Assembly (NCBI GenBank): GCA_963457665.1
Contig: OY735236.1
Location: 42,362,642-42,426,641 of the forward strand
DNA: 64,000 bases
Direction of reading: 5' to 3'
From: Thysanoteuthis rhombus
Lineage: Eukaryota; Mollusca; Cephalopoda; Oegopsida; Thysanoteuthidae
Within the stretch, counting starts at the first letter, position 1, and every line of letters begins with the position of its first letter. The notes under the pieces were generated by a model, which was given only the letters and a program-made list of their open reading frames with translations, had not been told where the DNA came from and ran no database searches. A program made the translations under genes and the position numbers. Shown here piece by piece: positions 10,900 to 22,030 of this stretch.

Positions 10900-11275
10900 A
10901 AAACCATCAACCAAAACTGTCAAAAGAGGTTTCTCCAGTTTTCAAGTTGGTCTGGCTGGTTACGTATGTATGATGCACACAGGCTGCACCAATGGAGCTA
11001 GAGGTCTGAAATTTTCAACATTTACTCTTTATTAGATCCTTAAAAAAATTTTTCGTTTTTAAAAATTAAAAATAGGTTTTTTAGTCCAGCAGCGCTTATG
11101 TTTTTTTTTTTTAAATTCAGACATTTTAGTCATCACTACTCAATAAAAGGAGAGAGAGGTAACTTGCATTGATCACCCCTTTTTCCAATTTTTTAATTGA
11201 TCATCCCAACGTGGCATGCTCCCAAAAGATGGACGTATGATGATTTTTATTTCTGTCCAGACCTATTTTTGTTCA
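10900..11275 (-). repeat. R1 dispersed repeat, copy 3, reversed
   Basis: Starts AAACCATCAACCAAAACTGT, then GGTTTCTCCAGTTTTCAAG, GTTGGTCTGGCTGGTTACG, GCACCAATGGAGCTAGAGG, and ends through TTGATCACCCCTTTTTCC, ATTGATCATCCC and TGTCCAGACCT. This is the R1 landmark order reversed. Confidence 0.8.
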
Positions 11276-11600
11276 TGCAATGTTTCGGCTGATCCATCCT
11301 CCAGTCTCTTTCAAATGTATTATCTTTATGTAAAGAGAGACACTTTTTTCTGGTTGTGCCAAGTAACAGTAGCTCACAGAATTTTTTTCTTGTTATCAGC
11401 AACACTCATAACATAGGTTGCAGATGTTTGTAACTTCTTCCTCTATTAGACAAAGACTTTGATACTGTGTCTCTGTTGAGCCGAGAAAGCAATATAGAGT
11501 TGAAATCCATTCTGGTCTGACATACATTTAGCCAACAAGTTGATGCATTCCACTTCAAGGAGTTCAATTATCCAAAAAACTCTTTGAATATGACCTCAAT
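11276..11600 (-). repeat. R14 dispersed repeat, copy 1, reversed
   Basis: Read on the minus strand it contains CATCAACTTGTTGGCTAAAT, CAACAGAGACACAGTATC and CATCTGCAACCTATGTTATG, matching 33545-33740 and 34050-34225 on the + strand. It ends at a GTTTCGGCTGAT motif (11280). Immediately adjacent to an R1 copy. Function unknown. Confidence 0.6.
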
Positions 11601-12237
11601 GTTTCATTGGATTTGTTCTGTTACGATCTAAAATCTTCTATCACTTCTGATTTTGCAAGGAAATTTCCTTTGCTGAAATGAATTTTTTTTTTGAATCAGG
11701 GATTGAACTCTAGACCTGATCTTTAATTCTCTAACCCATGAGCCATCATCTCACACTTCAGAGTTTATGCAGTGTTTCTTAATTAGATTAACAATACAAA
11801 AGATGTTTCTTTTGGTCTCAAATTCTGACCTCGTTTTCCAATTGCTAAAAACAAAGGAAAATTAATTTTTTTTTTCTTTTCAGTTCATTTGAATTATTAA
11901 ACAAGTCTATTGTAATATCCATTCTTTGATCAATGTCTCTTTAAAGAATTTTTTATTCCCTTATTGTTTGGCTGATAATTAATAAGTTCTTTTAGTGTTT
12001 TGATGCAGTTGATCTCTTCTTGGAAAAAAAAAAAAAACTCTTTTGATGTCCACTGCTATTTCTCGGATCTGTTTCCAATGATTGGATGCTGCTGGGGTTG
12101 AGATTATAAGTAATTATTGGTCCGCAGCAGCAACTTGTGGGATTTGGTGTTCCTATTAACCAGAGTATTGGTGGCAATGGCTGCCAGTAAGTGTCCATGG
12201 TCTTGTAGTCATCATCCTCTGTTAACACCAAGGCTAT
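11601..12237. other. Mostly AT-rich stretch, with a more complex segment at 12030-12237
   Basis: 12030-12237 is richer in GC and more complex than its surroundings. An ATG at 12177 in a good context (GGCA before, G after) is followed after ATGGCTGCCA by a perfect donor-like GTAAGT at 12187-12192. This may be chance, or a first coding exon. No promoter motif is convincing. Confidence 0.25.
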
Positions 12238-14217
12238 CTTCCTTCACTCTCTCTCTTCTTCTGCTCTCTTGTTTATTCCTCCTTTCTTATTCACTTTTTT
12301 TTCACTCAGCATCTGTCACTCAATCCCCTCCCTCTCTTTCTTTACCCTCAAACTCCCTCTCTTTTTCCACCTACGCCATTTCCTTTTTTCACATGCATTC
12401 TCCCTCTTTCTTTTCTCTCACTCATTCTCTTTCTTTTCACTCACTCATTCTCTTTTTTTTCACTCACTCTATCTTTCTCTTTCCCTTCACTCACTCATTC
12501 ATTCTCTTTCTTTCCCTCACTCATTCATTTTCTTTCTTTTCCCTCACTCATTCATTCTCTTTTTTCCCACACTCATTCATTCTCTTTTTTCCCACACTCA
12601 TTCATTCTCTTTTTTCCCACACTCATTCATTCTCTTTTTTCCCACACATTCATTCTCTTTTTTCCCTCACTCATTCATTCTTTTTTTTCCCTCACTCATT
12701 CATTCTCTTTTTTTCCCTCACTCATTCATTCTCTTTCCCTTCACTCACTCATTTTCTTTCCCTTCACTCACTCATTCATTTTCTTTCCCTTCACTCACTC
12801 ATTCATTTTCTTTCCCTTCACTCACTCATTCATTCTCTTTCCCTTCACTCACTCATTCATTCTCTATCCCTTCACTCACTCATTCATTCTCTTTTCCTTC
12901 ACTCACTCATTCATTCTCTTTCCCTTCACTCATTCATTCATTCTCTTTCCCTTCACTCATTCATTCATTCTCTTTCCCTTCACTCATTCATTCATTCTCT
13001 TTCCCTTCACTCACTCATTCTCCCACTCTCTACATTCACTTATTCTCTCCTTGTACACCCACTCAATTTACCTCTCTCACTACATTCACTATTTTCCCTC
13101 TCTCCTCCAATTTTTTCTCTTTATCTTTACATTGATTCTCTCTGTCTGCTCTGCTTTCACTCATTCTCTTTCTTATTCTATCTCTACCCTACATTCTCTT
13201 TCTCTACAAAAACGCTCATTCTTTCTCTCTACTCCACCATTCTTCCTCTTTCTCTCTCCTCCCACTCATTTTTCTCTCTCTTTCCTCCCCAACTCATTTT
13301 ATCTCCCTACACCCTTTTATTTTCCCACTACATTCATTCATTCTCTCTACATCTTCACTCTCTCAAGTTCCACTCATTCTCTCTCTCTACACCCTTCATT
13401 CTCTCTCTTTCTCTACACCCCTTCATTCTCTCTCTTTCTCTACACCCCTTCATTCTCTCTCTTTCTCTACACCCCTTTATTCTCTCTCTTTCTTTACACC
13501 CCCTTCGTTCTCTCTTTCTTTACACCCCCTTCATTCTCTCTCTTTCTCTACACTCCCTTCATTCTCTCTCTTTCTCTACATTCCCTTCATTCTCTCTTTC
13601 TCTACACCCCCTTCATTTTCTTGGTCTACATTCCTTACACCCACTCATTTTTCTCTCTCTCTCTTCACCCACTCTCTTTCTATATCAACATTTTCCACTT
13701 CTACTCTAATCTCAATCTATCTCCTCTGCTCTCTCTCCATTTGTACACTCTCCCTCTCTCTCACTATCTGCTAGTCTTTCTTCCTCTGTTTCTCACTCTT
13801 AATAATTCACACCTCTTTCAACCTCTATTATTTTATATCTCTTCTCCATGTCTTCCAAAACGTCTACAGCTGTCTCTCCATCGCCACCCCCACCCCTTTC
13901 TCTTTTGTCTCCTCCCCCTCCTTCCTTACAATTTCTTCCCTCTCTCTTTACACCCACTTACTTCTTACTCTTCCTCTCTCTACATCCTCATTCTACCTCT
14001 CTCTCTATCCACTGTATCCTCTCATTTTTCTTCACTCTCTCTTCATTTAAACAAACACATTCGTGCTGTCTCTCTCTCTCTCTCTCTCTGAATATCAACT
14101 TGTCTTTCATCCTGCCTCTGTTATCTTTCATCTCTCCTCCAGCTTTCTCTCTCTCTCTCCCTCCATTGCCACCGTCAAGTTTCTCTTTCTTCTTCATCTC
14201 GTCCTCCTCCTCCTGCC
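12238..14217 (+). repeat. 2-kb polypyrimidine block with 25-27 bp minisatellites
   Basis: Almost only C and T, with A and very little G. Three sub-arrays can be seen: TTTTTTCCCACACTCATTCA-type (25 bp) near 12550-12660, TTTCCCTTCACTCACTCATT-type (27 bp) near 12720-13020, and TCTCTCTTTCTCTACACCCC-type (27 bp) near 13380-13620, ending in (CT)n near 14060-14090. Because G is nearly absent and 27 is divisible by three, frames stay open for long distances (up to 530 codons from 12117). These give low-complexity S/L/F/H runs and are not genes. Strong asymmetry could favour triplex (H-DNA). Confidence 0.85.
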
Positions 14218-14739
14218 TTACTATTTCTACTGCTACTCAGTAGAGAAGCAAGTGCGGTGATGCCCCAGACTTGGCATAATGCCGTTGCAACCACAAAACA
14301 CACATTGATTATCCATTTCGTTGCCTCGACTTCTCCAGGCACCTTCTGTGTCCTGAACGCTGCTGCAGTACCGTGGAGTAGCCATTGCTTGGCAAGTAGC
14401 AGCTCCAATGGAATACCAATACCTATACTACTACTACTATTACTGGTGATGACTACTAGTAGTCAACTTTTACTGTATCTTACTACAAATGTTCCTGTTA
14501 ACAAGGTACCGATACCCTCTTGTCTATTATCTGTTTTCTATCAATACTTTTTTGTTCTTTCTTCCAAAATGGCACAACTTTAATGTTCCTCCTTTTTTTT
14601 CTTGCTTTTTACCTTTCATTCATTTTTAGATTTCATTCATTTTTCTTTCATTCATTTAATTTGTTTTCCTTCTTCGAATTCTTCTTTTCTCTCTCTTTGA
14701 TTTTAAGTAAACATTCACTTGAAATTCAATTCCTGTGAC
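14218..14739. other. Unassigned stretch after the pyrimidine block
   Basis: 14240-14420 has normal complexity and moderate GC. A 108-codon frame (14257-14583) has no recognisable domain and ends in a hydrophobic run coded by CTA/CTG triplet repeats. I do not call it a gene. Confidence 0.3.
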
Positions 14740-15100
14740 TTTTTTTGAAACAATCTTTTCATTTCTGGCTCTAAAATGGATATAATTTACAATTGGATTC
14801 CTTATCATTTTGACTAATGCATTATTATTTTTTGTCAAATATTTAATTTTTGGTCTTTTCAGAATGACTTGTTAGCTTTAAACTTCCACTTTTCACTTTT
14901 TAACAATCTTATCCTTTCTGGCAGTGTAGCTATAATAGATATCATTTACAATCGGAATATTATCATTTTGACGAATTCATTATTATTCTCTGTCGAATAG
15001 TTCATTTATGGTCCATATAGTTTGTAGCCTTTTATAATTGAAGTGTTTTAGCTTTAAAATTCCAGTATTTTACTTCTTTTTTTCTTTTACAATCTTTTCT
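14740..15100 (+). repeat. R15 repeat, two diverged tandem copies
   Basis: ACAATCTT, a (T)TTTACAAT(T/C)GGA word, TTATCATTTTGAC, CATTATTATT and TTAGCTTTAAA recur in order from about 14748 and about 14902, a step near 155-170 bp. A related TTAGCTTTAAACTCCCAC piece occurs at 19190-19290. Confidence 0.5.
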
Positions 15101-15556
15101 TTTTTTGTCCTTTTCTTGGGGGGAAAGTTCAATGCTTTCTGCTATTTTGGATATTTTTACTCAAATTGTGGTGTTTTTTGAAATTTGATAATTTTACTGT
15201 TTCTTCCAAGGTAAACTAATATTAGGCAAAAATTTAATATTCATTTCAAAAAATTAGTTTTTGAAGATTTAAAGTGAAGAGAAAGTTAAATTTCCAACAA
15301 CTCTTTTCTCAATTTTGGACTCCTCATTGAGATGTATACTGGTTAGCAAGTTGGGTTCGCTGATCATTTCTACTGAGTAGAGTATTAGGTTCTCACTGGG
15401 TGCCTCATGCCTCTAATCTTGTGCCAAAACTTAGCTGAGCTTAGTAAATAATTTTCTGAATTGCTCTTCTTCATTTACACTTTGGTCAGTCCTTTTCTTT
15501 CCTTCAGTTGAGCTGAAAGTTTGTTATGAGCTGTGAAACTGTTGGGAATCTTTGGG
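15101..15556. other. Unassigned AT-rich stretch
   Basis: No coding or repeat signal recognised. Confidence 0.4.
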
Positions 15557-15885
15557 ACTGAGGCATAGTTGTGGAGGGTGTAGAAAGAGAGGGGGGGGGG
15601 GCTCTATGAAAATGCCCCTAATGGAGGTGGGGCCCCAAAAGTTTTATAAAATACAGTTCACTCTCTGCATTTCTACTGACTTACAATAACAAAGATATAT
15701 CTATACGTACATAAACTGAGTAAATGATAATTTAGCCTTTCGGGTTGTTTTTCACGAATTAAGTGATAGTGCATGTCTATTTACAGCAGAATTTCCTTTT
15801 CCATCAAATGTCACTGAAAGTTGAAGGGGCCTCTGAGGGAGTCGAGTCCCCCCCCCCGACCCTCAAATTTCTAGCTCTACCACTG
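15557..15885. mobile_element. hAT-like MITE, copy A
   Basis: Begins ACTGAGGCATAGTTG and ends CTAGCTCTACCACTG, imperfect inverted ends of the CAGTGGCGTAGCTAG type. The flanks carry TCTTTGGG (15549-15556) and TCTTTGAG (15886-15893), an 8-bp target duplication with one difference. The interior contains runs of G (near 15592) and C (near 15851). Its middle (TGTTTTTCACGAATTAAGTG) matches the reverse complement of 17128-17430, so both are one family. Confidence 0.75.
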
Positions 15886-15893
15886 TCTTTGAG

Positions 15894-16689
15894 AAATGTT
15901 TCATGTTTTTGTTGCAATATTTTGAGTGACACCTGTATAGAGAGAAAATGAAAGAGAAAGAATTCAAGAATGCATCGAGGCTCTCCCTTCTTGGAATGGA
16001 TCAGGGTCTCAAATATTAGCACACAGAGATGATCAGCCTGAAACTTTATTCTGTTTTTCATGGTACAGTATTGCAGTGCTGATGGAGCTCTACAGAGTGC
16101 CATACCGGCACCTCTGTTAAAAAAAGGAACAAAACCCAAAAGATGAAATGCTCTAGCACCTAAAAAGTCGTCAGCTCCGGCACCTTAAAAGTTGGCACAG
16201 CATCTTGTTAAAAACTATCTTTTGAGCAAAAGTCCTACCTTTTTCAGGTTGAAAACTTTGAAATATTTCATTTACTTCAGACTCTCAAACTTTTGAGTCC
16301 CCCTCCCCCAACATTTTACTTATAATAAATACTAGCCTACTTGTGCTGTCAAAAATGAAGGCATATATGAAATCAATCCATTTTGAAGTCCTTTTTACAC
16401 CGACTGTAACTATGATATGAATTACACGAAAACATTTCAATAGTCAGTGGATGAAACATTTATATCATATTATATACATATTCAATACCTCATTTTCCTT
16501 TCATTTGGGGTGTTACAGACAAAAAATAAACGTAAAAATAGATGTAGTTTATTATTATAGTAGATAGATATTGGTTCTTTGTTTTTCTTTTTATTGCCAA
16601 TTCTTTGAATCTCACTTCATTTCTTTGATCCTTCCTGTCAGTTTTCCAAGTTGGTCACTCATTCATATCACCAGATATTCTCGGGATGT
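15894..16689. other. Unassigned stretch between elements
   Basis: A 111-codon minus frame (15804-16139) overlaps the MITE and has no domain. Words such as CTCTAGCACC and CAGCTCCGGCACC near 16150-16180 suggest a degraded transposon end. Nothing else recognised. Confidence 0.3.
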
Positions 16690-16805
16690 ATGCTCATCTA
16701 ATGTGGAGACCCCATCTGCGATGTCAGTATCTAATCAGTATGTTAATATAGAATCAATACAAAGGTGGCATGTGCGTTCCTTTGTGTGACCCTATCTCGG
16801 GGGTG

Positions 16806-17061
16806 CAGTGCTGCCAGAGTTCACTGGAGCACCCGCTTGGGGACTTTTATGAAGAGAATTAACACAAAACCCCCAAAAGCCAAATTAAATGAATGTGATG
16901 AAATGCATTTCCGAACCTCCCTAAAGGCTGCTATCCTCCCTTGTAAATATTTGTCAATTTCAAAATATAATATTTTTTCGTATAAATATGATTATAATTT
17001 ATGTGAAGATTCAACCCTCGACATCTAAAAAGTTAACACTGTACCCCCTGCCCCGTCACTG
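16806..17061. mobile_element. Probable MITE inside the 91-bp array
   Basis: Bounded by CAGTGCTGCCAGAG and the inverted CCCTGCCCCGTCACTG. It interrupts repeat unit 2 of the surrounding array. A clean target duplication was not found, so the ends are approximate. No ORF of note. Confidence 0.45.
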
Positions 17062-17127
17062 ATGTATGTATCTAATCAGTATGTTAATATAGAATCAACA
17101 CCATTGCATCAATATAAAGGTGGCATG

Positions 17128-17430
17128 CAGTGACGTAACTAAAGATAAGGGGGCCAGGGGGGGCTGGCTCCTCTTGGGTTCCCTTCCTACATTTAGTAAG
17201 GTTTGATGAAAGAAGAATATTTACATTAAATAGACCTTCACTATCACTTAATCCGTGAAAAACAATCTGAAAAGCTGAATTATTATTTATGCATGTATAA
17301 ATATATCTCTATTACTGTATAATGTCAATAGAAATGCAGGAGGAGAACTATAATTAATAACCCCCCCCCCTGATCCACCCGGGGGTGCTGGTAGATAGCC
17401 TCCCCTCTCTCCCCCTCAGCTATGCCTCTG
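17128..17430. mobile_element. hAT-like MITE, copy B
   Basis: Starts CAGTGACGTAACTAAAGA and ends CCTCAGCTATGCCTCTG, inverted termini. The flanks are GTGGCATG (17120-17127) and GTAGCATG (17431-17438), 8 bp with one mismatch, the hallmark of hAT insertion. 303 bp, no ORF, with G and C homopolymers near each end. In inverted orientation relative to copy A. Confidence 0.8.
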
Positions 17431-17510
17431 GTAGCATGTGTGTTTCTCTTATGTGCCCCCCATCTTCGATGAATGTATCTAATCAGTATGTTAATATAGT
17501 ATCAACATCA

Positions 17511-18240
17511 TCATTTCTATTCAGAGGGTGGCATAATCCTAATTTAAAGAATCAGAGGAAGCTATTTCTTTTTTTTAGAATCACTTAACTTTTCTTTCTT
17601 GTGTCATCATTTCAATTCTGAGTGCAACTCAAAGAATTTAACCAGCTTCCCATTGGTTCCATTATCAGTCTGAAAACCTTCCCCCGTAGATGAATTATAA
17701 TTTTCTAAAGACGCCTAATATTGCATAGAAAACTAGGAAGCACTCAGTGAGTGAATTCCTCTGCCAAAACCATACATTAACTAAAAACTGAATGAAAATC
17801 AGTTCATATACAGCTATGAGGCAGGGGAGGTAAGTGTAAGTTTCAACTTAGATTTCAGACTATTTTCTTAATATATTAAAAAAATATCTCTTAATCCAAA
17901 AACTTTCATTGATCCATACAAAAATCCAATTAATTCATTCTTAGCCCATGGACCTGAAATATCATTATGATTCATTGAGAACTTATGGAAGTGGATTGTG
18001 TATGAAAAGACATGAGTGAATACATATACCTCTTCAAATTTTGTTGGCAGAGGTAAAGTTATCGCTGTGGAAATCTTTAAATTTGTTTCTACATACAGAA
18101 TATATTTGAGAAGATAATCCTCAAAAGTTGCCATAGAATTTTTTGAATGAAATTTTAGAATTGTTAATTTCAAAGATTTTCCTTTAAATAGCTAAAAATG
18201 TTGTTTGGATCTGAAGACTGGACAACTTATTCTCCTCGCA
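17511..18240. other. Unassigned AT-rich stretch
   Basis: A 101-codon minus frame (17868-18173) has no recognisable domain and AT-driven composition. Confidence 0.4.
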
Positions 18241-18741
18241 AGTAGTGGTAGATTAACCAGTAGGTTCAAACTTAGGGTCCTAGAATGGAGGTAGGGCCAG
18301 GGAAAAATGATTTAATTGAGTGTATACACAAGTATTTTAGATGATATTTCAGTATGTTTGCATATATTGTTTCCATATCTAGATTATTACAAATACGATT
18401 TTGTTTTCTAAATTTGACTCAAAACATATAAAGGTCATAGGGTGCCTTCATTATTCAATCTGTGCAAAATTAAGAACTCGAAAAAATTTGGTCACTTTTC
18501 TCTATTTCATCATCTGAATTTTATAAATGAACTAGTTAATCCCCATAAAAAAAAAGATAAGTGGTTATATTTGAATTTCTATGAGATTATTTTTTTTAGC
18601 AGAGAAACTACCGAAATCATGTTAGGGGATGAGCAAAATTGTAACCTTTAAGTGGAAGTGTATTTTTCAGACAGAAAAGTCATACTGTTAGTTATAAAAG
18701 TAGATCAGAATTTCATAAATCAATCATAGTCATTGCAAAAA
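18241..18741. other. AT-rich stretch with a possible hAT-MITE end
   Basis: AGTGGTAGATTAACCAGTAG at 18244 resembles the terminus shared by the elements at 2056 and 20646. The other end was not located. The rest is unassigned. Confidence 0.3.
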
Positions 18742-19145
18742 CGATAGGTCTGGTTTGTCTCTCATTAGAGACTGTCATGTGACCAACATGACGTGTTAGT
18801 GACAATCGATTCAAAAATTGAAAAAGGGGTGATCAATTAGTAAGTTACTTTTCTCATATTTTTTGTGCAGTGATCAATAAAAGGAGTCTGAATTTTAAAA
18901 AAACAAATGTGAATGCTGCTGGACATGAACTAAGGGATCAATTTAGCTTAAACTAACCTCATAAAAAAAACTTTTTAAGGAGGGGAATGAAAAAAAACTA
19001 TTAAAAAGTTTTTTCTAGACACAAGGAGAAAATGTTGAAATTTTCAGCCCTTTAGCTCTGTAATGTGCATGATAGATTGCCAGCCTGCAAGGCAAACTTG
19101 AAGACTCAAGAAACCTATGTTAACAGTTTTGCTTGGTGATTTCTT
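18742..19145 (+). repeat. R1 dispersed repeat, copy 4
   Basis: Landmarks: AGGTCTGGTTTGTCTCTC, ATGTGACCAACATGACG, AAAAAGGGGTGATCAATTAG, AGTCTGAATTTT, GAATGCTGCTGGAC, CAGCCCTTTAGCTC, AACTTGAAGACTC, AAACCTATGTTAACAGTTTT. R1 order in forward orientation. Confidence 0.8.
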
Positions 19146-19329
19146 ATATCTAAAAATGATTTGATCTCTAATGCAGAAATTGGCAATTCTCTGTTGAACT
19201 GAAATAGAATTTTAAAACATCTCAGTTTATATAATTTTGTAGTCTTTTAAATTTAGAGTGTTAGCTTTAAACTCCCACCTTTATCTTTCAAACTTGAAAG
19301 GAAAAAAAGCATCATATATTTGCAGGGAA

Positions 19330-19795
19330 AGGGTTAATTTTTGTCCTAGGATGGAAATATGGTCAACTTTTTGTCTTAGGATAGCAATATGGTTCACTTT
19401 TGCTGTAGGATGGAAATATATTTCACTTTAGCCATAGGATGGGAATATAGTTCATTTTTGCCTTAGGATAGGAATATAGTTCATTTTTGCCTTAGGATGG
19501 GAATATAGTTCATTTTTGCTTTAGGATGGGAATATAGTTCACTTTTGCCTTCAGATGGAAATATAGTCCACTTTTGCCTTCAGATGGAAATATAGTCCAC
19601 TTTTGCCTTCGGATGGAAATATAGTCCACTTTTGCCTTTGGGTGGAAATATAGTCCACTTTTGCCTTCGGGTGGAAATATAGTCCACTTTTGCCTTCGGG
19701 TGGAAATATAGTCCACTTTTGCCTTCGGGTGTAAATATAGTCCACTTTTGTCTTCAGGTGGAAATATAGTCCATTTTTGCCTTAGGATGAAAGTT
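19330..19795 (+). repeat. 29-bp minisatellite, about 15 copies
   Basis: Unit of the form GGAAATATAGTCCACTTTTG + CCTTCGGGT, repeated head to tail. The left copies are the most diverged (GGATAGCAATATGGTTCAC) and the right ones nearly identical. Since 29 is not a multiple of three, every frame passes through all phases of the unit. The minus strand has no stop in any phase, which explains the overlapping 64-68 codon minus frames with a 29-residue period. Not a gene. Confidence 0.9.
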
Positions 19796-19829
19796 TATAA
19801 AAGCAGAGCTGTAGATAAGAAACCATTAC

Positions 19830-20060
19830 AGCATTTGATGGCATATAGAACCACCCCGCTAACTTTTCTCAAAATTATATCTTGGAATGTAAATGTAACC
19901 ATCATTATCCTGCCCAAAATTGAATACAATTTAGGGAGAAGATGAACAAATGGGGTGTTAAATGAGAAAAATTCATGGAAATGTGTTTTTATAAAATATC
20001 TTTTGAAATAAGATGGTAGGGGACTTATATGCCATCAAATGTAATAGCTTATTTTTTAAG
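19830..20060 (+). repeat. R3 dispersed repeat, copy 1
   Basis: Shares ATTGAATACAATTT-like words, GGGGTGTTAAATGAGAAAA, GGAAATG(T)G and ACTTATATGCCATCAAAT with 21820-22030. Two diverged copies, class unknown. Confidence 0.5.
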
Positions 20061-20645
20061 ATATAGTGTGAATTTTGGTTGAAGTTAATGGCGTTACGAT
20101 TCCATTTTGTAATTGATTTCATTATCGCCTCTAATGTTTGAAATTACGTTAAATTTGCCAAAAAATATTTTGAATATTGATTTCCTTCAACTTGGGAGAA
20201 ATTTTTTTCCCAAGTTTCTCTAAAAATCTTGTTTTGACTGTTTGGAAATATTTGAATGGAAAAATTTGTTTTATTTTAGCCAGATTTTGGGGATAACGTA
20301 CTTTTCTATCGACAGATTTCATTTGTATACAGAATTGAAGGTTTGATTTAGAGGCAAACCAACTCTTTACTTCATTGAAATATGAATATACATTGGTACA
20401 TATGAAGCCATAATTAGTGTATTAAACTTATGTAAGTAAAAGTTCTCTGAAAGTAATGTATGAATCGCATCACTGAATTTGAAAATATGTTCAAAATACG
20501 TGTTTGCATGTTATGAAAAATTTATGTGTGCACACTTGGGAGATAGTTGTGGCACACAGTTTGAGAACTATTATTGTAAAGGAATGGTTTGTCTGGAATA
20601 TTCAAAGAATAAATGAATTTTGTGGTTGAATGGTTCTATGGCAAA
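20061..20645. other. Unassigned AT-rich stretch
   Basis: A hAT-type terminus word (GGCACACAGTTTGAGAACTA) occurs at 20553, but its partner end was not found. Confidence 0.35.
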
Positions 20646-20886
20646 CAGTGATGGCTTATCTACTACCCTGGGGCCTTAGGTTGAGCTTCAGCAAGACATT
20701 ACTTGCCCCCCCCCCCCCCCTCCATCCTTCAATGGATAGAATAAAGTGACATTGTCTAGTTATATAACTATATTGTACTATGTGTAATGTACTTCTCATA
20801 TATCTTTAAATTATATAAATCAATTAAAACATGTATCTACTCTTGGCCCCTTGGGTTTCTCAGCCTAATAGTTAATCTGAAATTGA
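20646..20886. mobile_element. hAT-like MITE
   Basis: Begins CAGTGATGGCTTATCTAC and ends with the inverse of CAATTTCAGATTAACTATTA, similar to the termini at 2056-2306. Flanks ATGGCAAA and ACTGCAAA form a weak 8-bp duplication. A C15 homopolymer lies at about 20706. Confidence 0.5.
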
Positions 20887-21819
20887 CTGCAAAAGTACTT
20901 GAATTCTACGTTGGAAACTTGGTTTCCATTCTTGTCACTCGTAAAAAAGGAAAATAAAATTCTGATTCTTTCAGATTTGGTTCAAGTATTCCCAATCGAT
21001 CTTCCATCTTCATTTTCTTTCCACATTTTGTGTCTGATCTTGTGACTTCGTAGCCCAAATTTTGGCCAGTCGGCACCTCCCTTTCCCCTCCACCTGCTCT
21101 CCCTTTACACAACGGACAACGATTACATCATTGTTACTTCGACTTTTTACCCCTCCTCCCATCCCATGAACAAAAAATGACTTCACTTTTGATTCAATTT
21201 TGCATTAAAAGAATTCTAAAAAAAAGTTCTGAATTTGTTTTTGGTCAGTAAAATAGAGCTTTAGTTTTTACAGCTCTAACACATTGGTTCAAGGTTCAAT
21301 ATGAGGAGGAAGTAGTTGAGCTTTAAGCAAGTTTAACACATCCCATACTGGTTCTAAGTCAATGATATATTGCTCTGTAAATATAATTATACAGAAGGAG
21401 CCACTTATTATGAACACTTTGGGACATGATCTTTTACATAGTAATAACTGGCTGTTAACGATAAGCAAACGATATAAAAATTTAAACAATCTACATTCAT
21501 TGTTGTAGACAACTTTATATTATGAAAAAATAATGAGATTTATTTTTCAATTTAAAAAAATCCTCAATTGATTTTAAATAAATGTTTGGGACCAAATGAT
21601 TTTGATAACAGTAATCGGTGGATAACATTATCCATTATCATAGTTAGCAGCTTCCTTTGTATATTTAAATAATCTATTGATTTGGGTTAGGATCATGGCT
21701 CAGCTGGAAAGACTGTTGGTTTTCTAATTTGTCCTACCTAAGAATTGAAATTTACATGAATAGAATTAGAGTACTTGCCCATTCTGAAATAATAAATTCA
21801 TTTAACAACATAAATGTGC
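20887..21819. other. Unassigned AT-rich stretch
   Basis: No gene or repeat partner recognised. Confidence 0.4.
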
Positions 21820-22030
21820 CCTCCCCTTTTTTTCCCCCAAAATGACTCCAAGATTGAATGTCACCTTCATTGTCCAGCTGCACATTGGCCAAAACTTGAG
21901 GAAGAGTTGAAAAAAAAAAAAAAGGGGTGATGAATGAGAAAAGTCCAGAGAAATGGTTTTTTTTTCCTTAATATTCCCTGAATAAATAAGAGGCGGGGGG
22001 GGGGGGTCTTATATGCCATTAAATAGGATT
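21820..22030 (+). repeat. R3 dispersed repeat, copy 2
   Basis: GGGGTGATGAATGAGAAAA and CTTATATGCCATTAAAT match copy 1. A 10-12 base G run sits at about 21986, where copy 1 has only a short G run (GTAGGGGA). Confidence 0.5.

Larger units (their letters stand above)
16690..17510 (+). repeat. About 91-bp tandem repeat split by two insertions
   Basis: TATCTAATCAGTATGTTAAT, continuing ATAG(A/T)ATCAA, occurs at about 16727, 17068 and 17470. Each copy is preceded by a GTG(T)GACCC(C/T)ATCT..CGATG-type word and followed by a GGTGGCAT word. Subtracting the inserted elements at 16806-17061 and 17128-17430 brings the spacing to about 90 bp. Confidence 0.65.

Noticed and set aside
12117-13709. 530-codon open frame
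   Set aside because: Sequence is a G-poor pyrimidine minisatellite. Other long frames overlap it, and the translation is only S/L/F/H/P low complexity.
14257-14583. 108-codon frame as a gene
   Set aside because: No domain, an L-run from triplet repeats, no splice signals, and overlapping minus frame of similar length.
19330-19795. CRISPR-like regular repeat
   Set aside because: The units abut directly with no unique spacers, and the sequence context is eukaryotic. It is a minisatellite.
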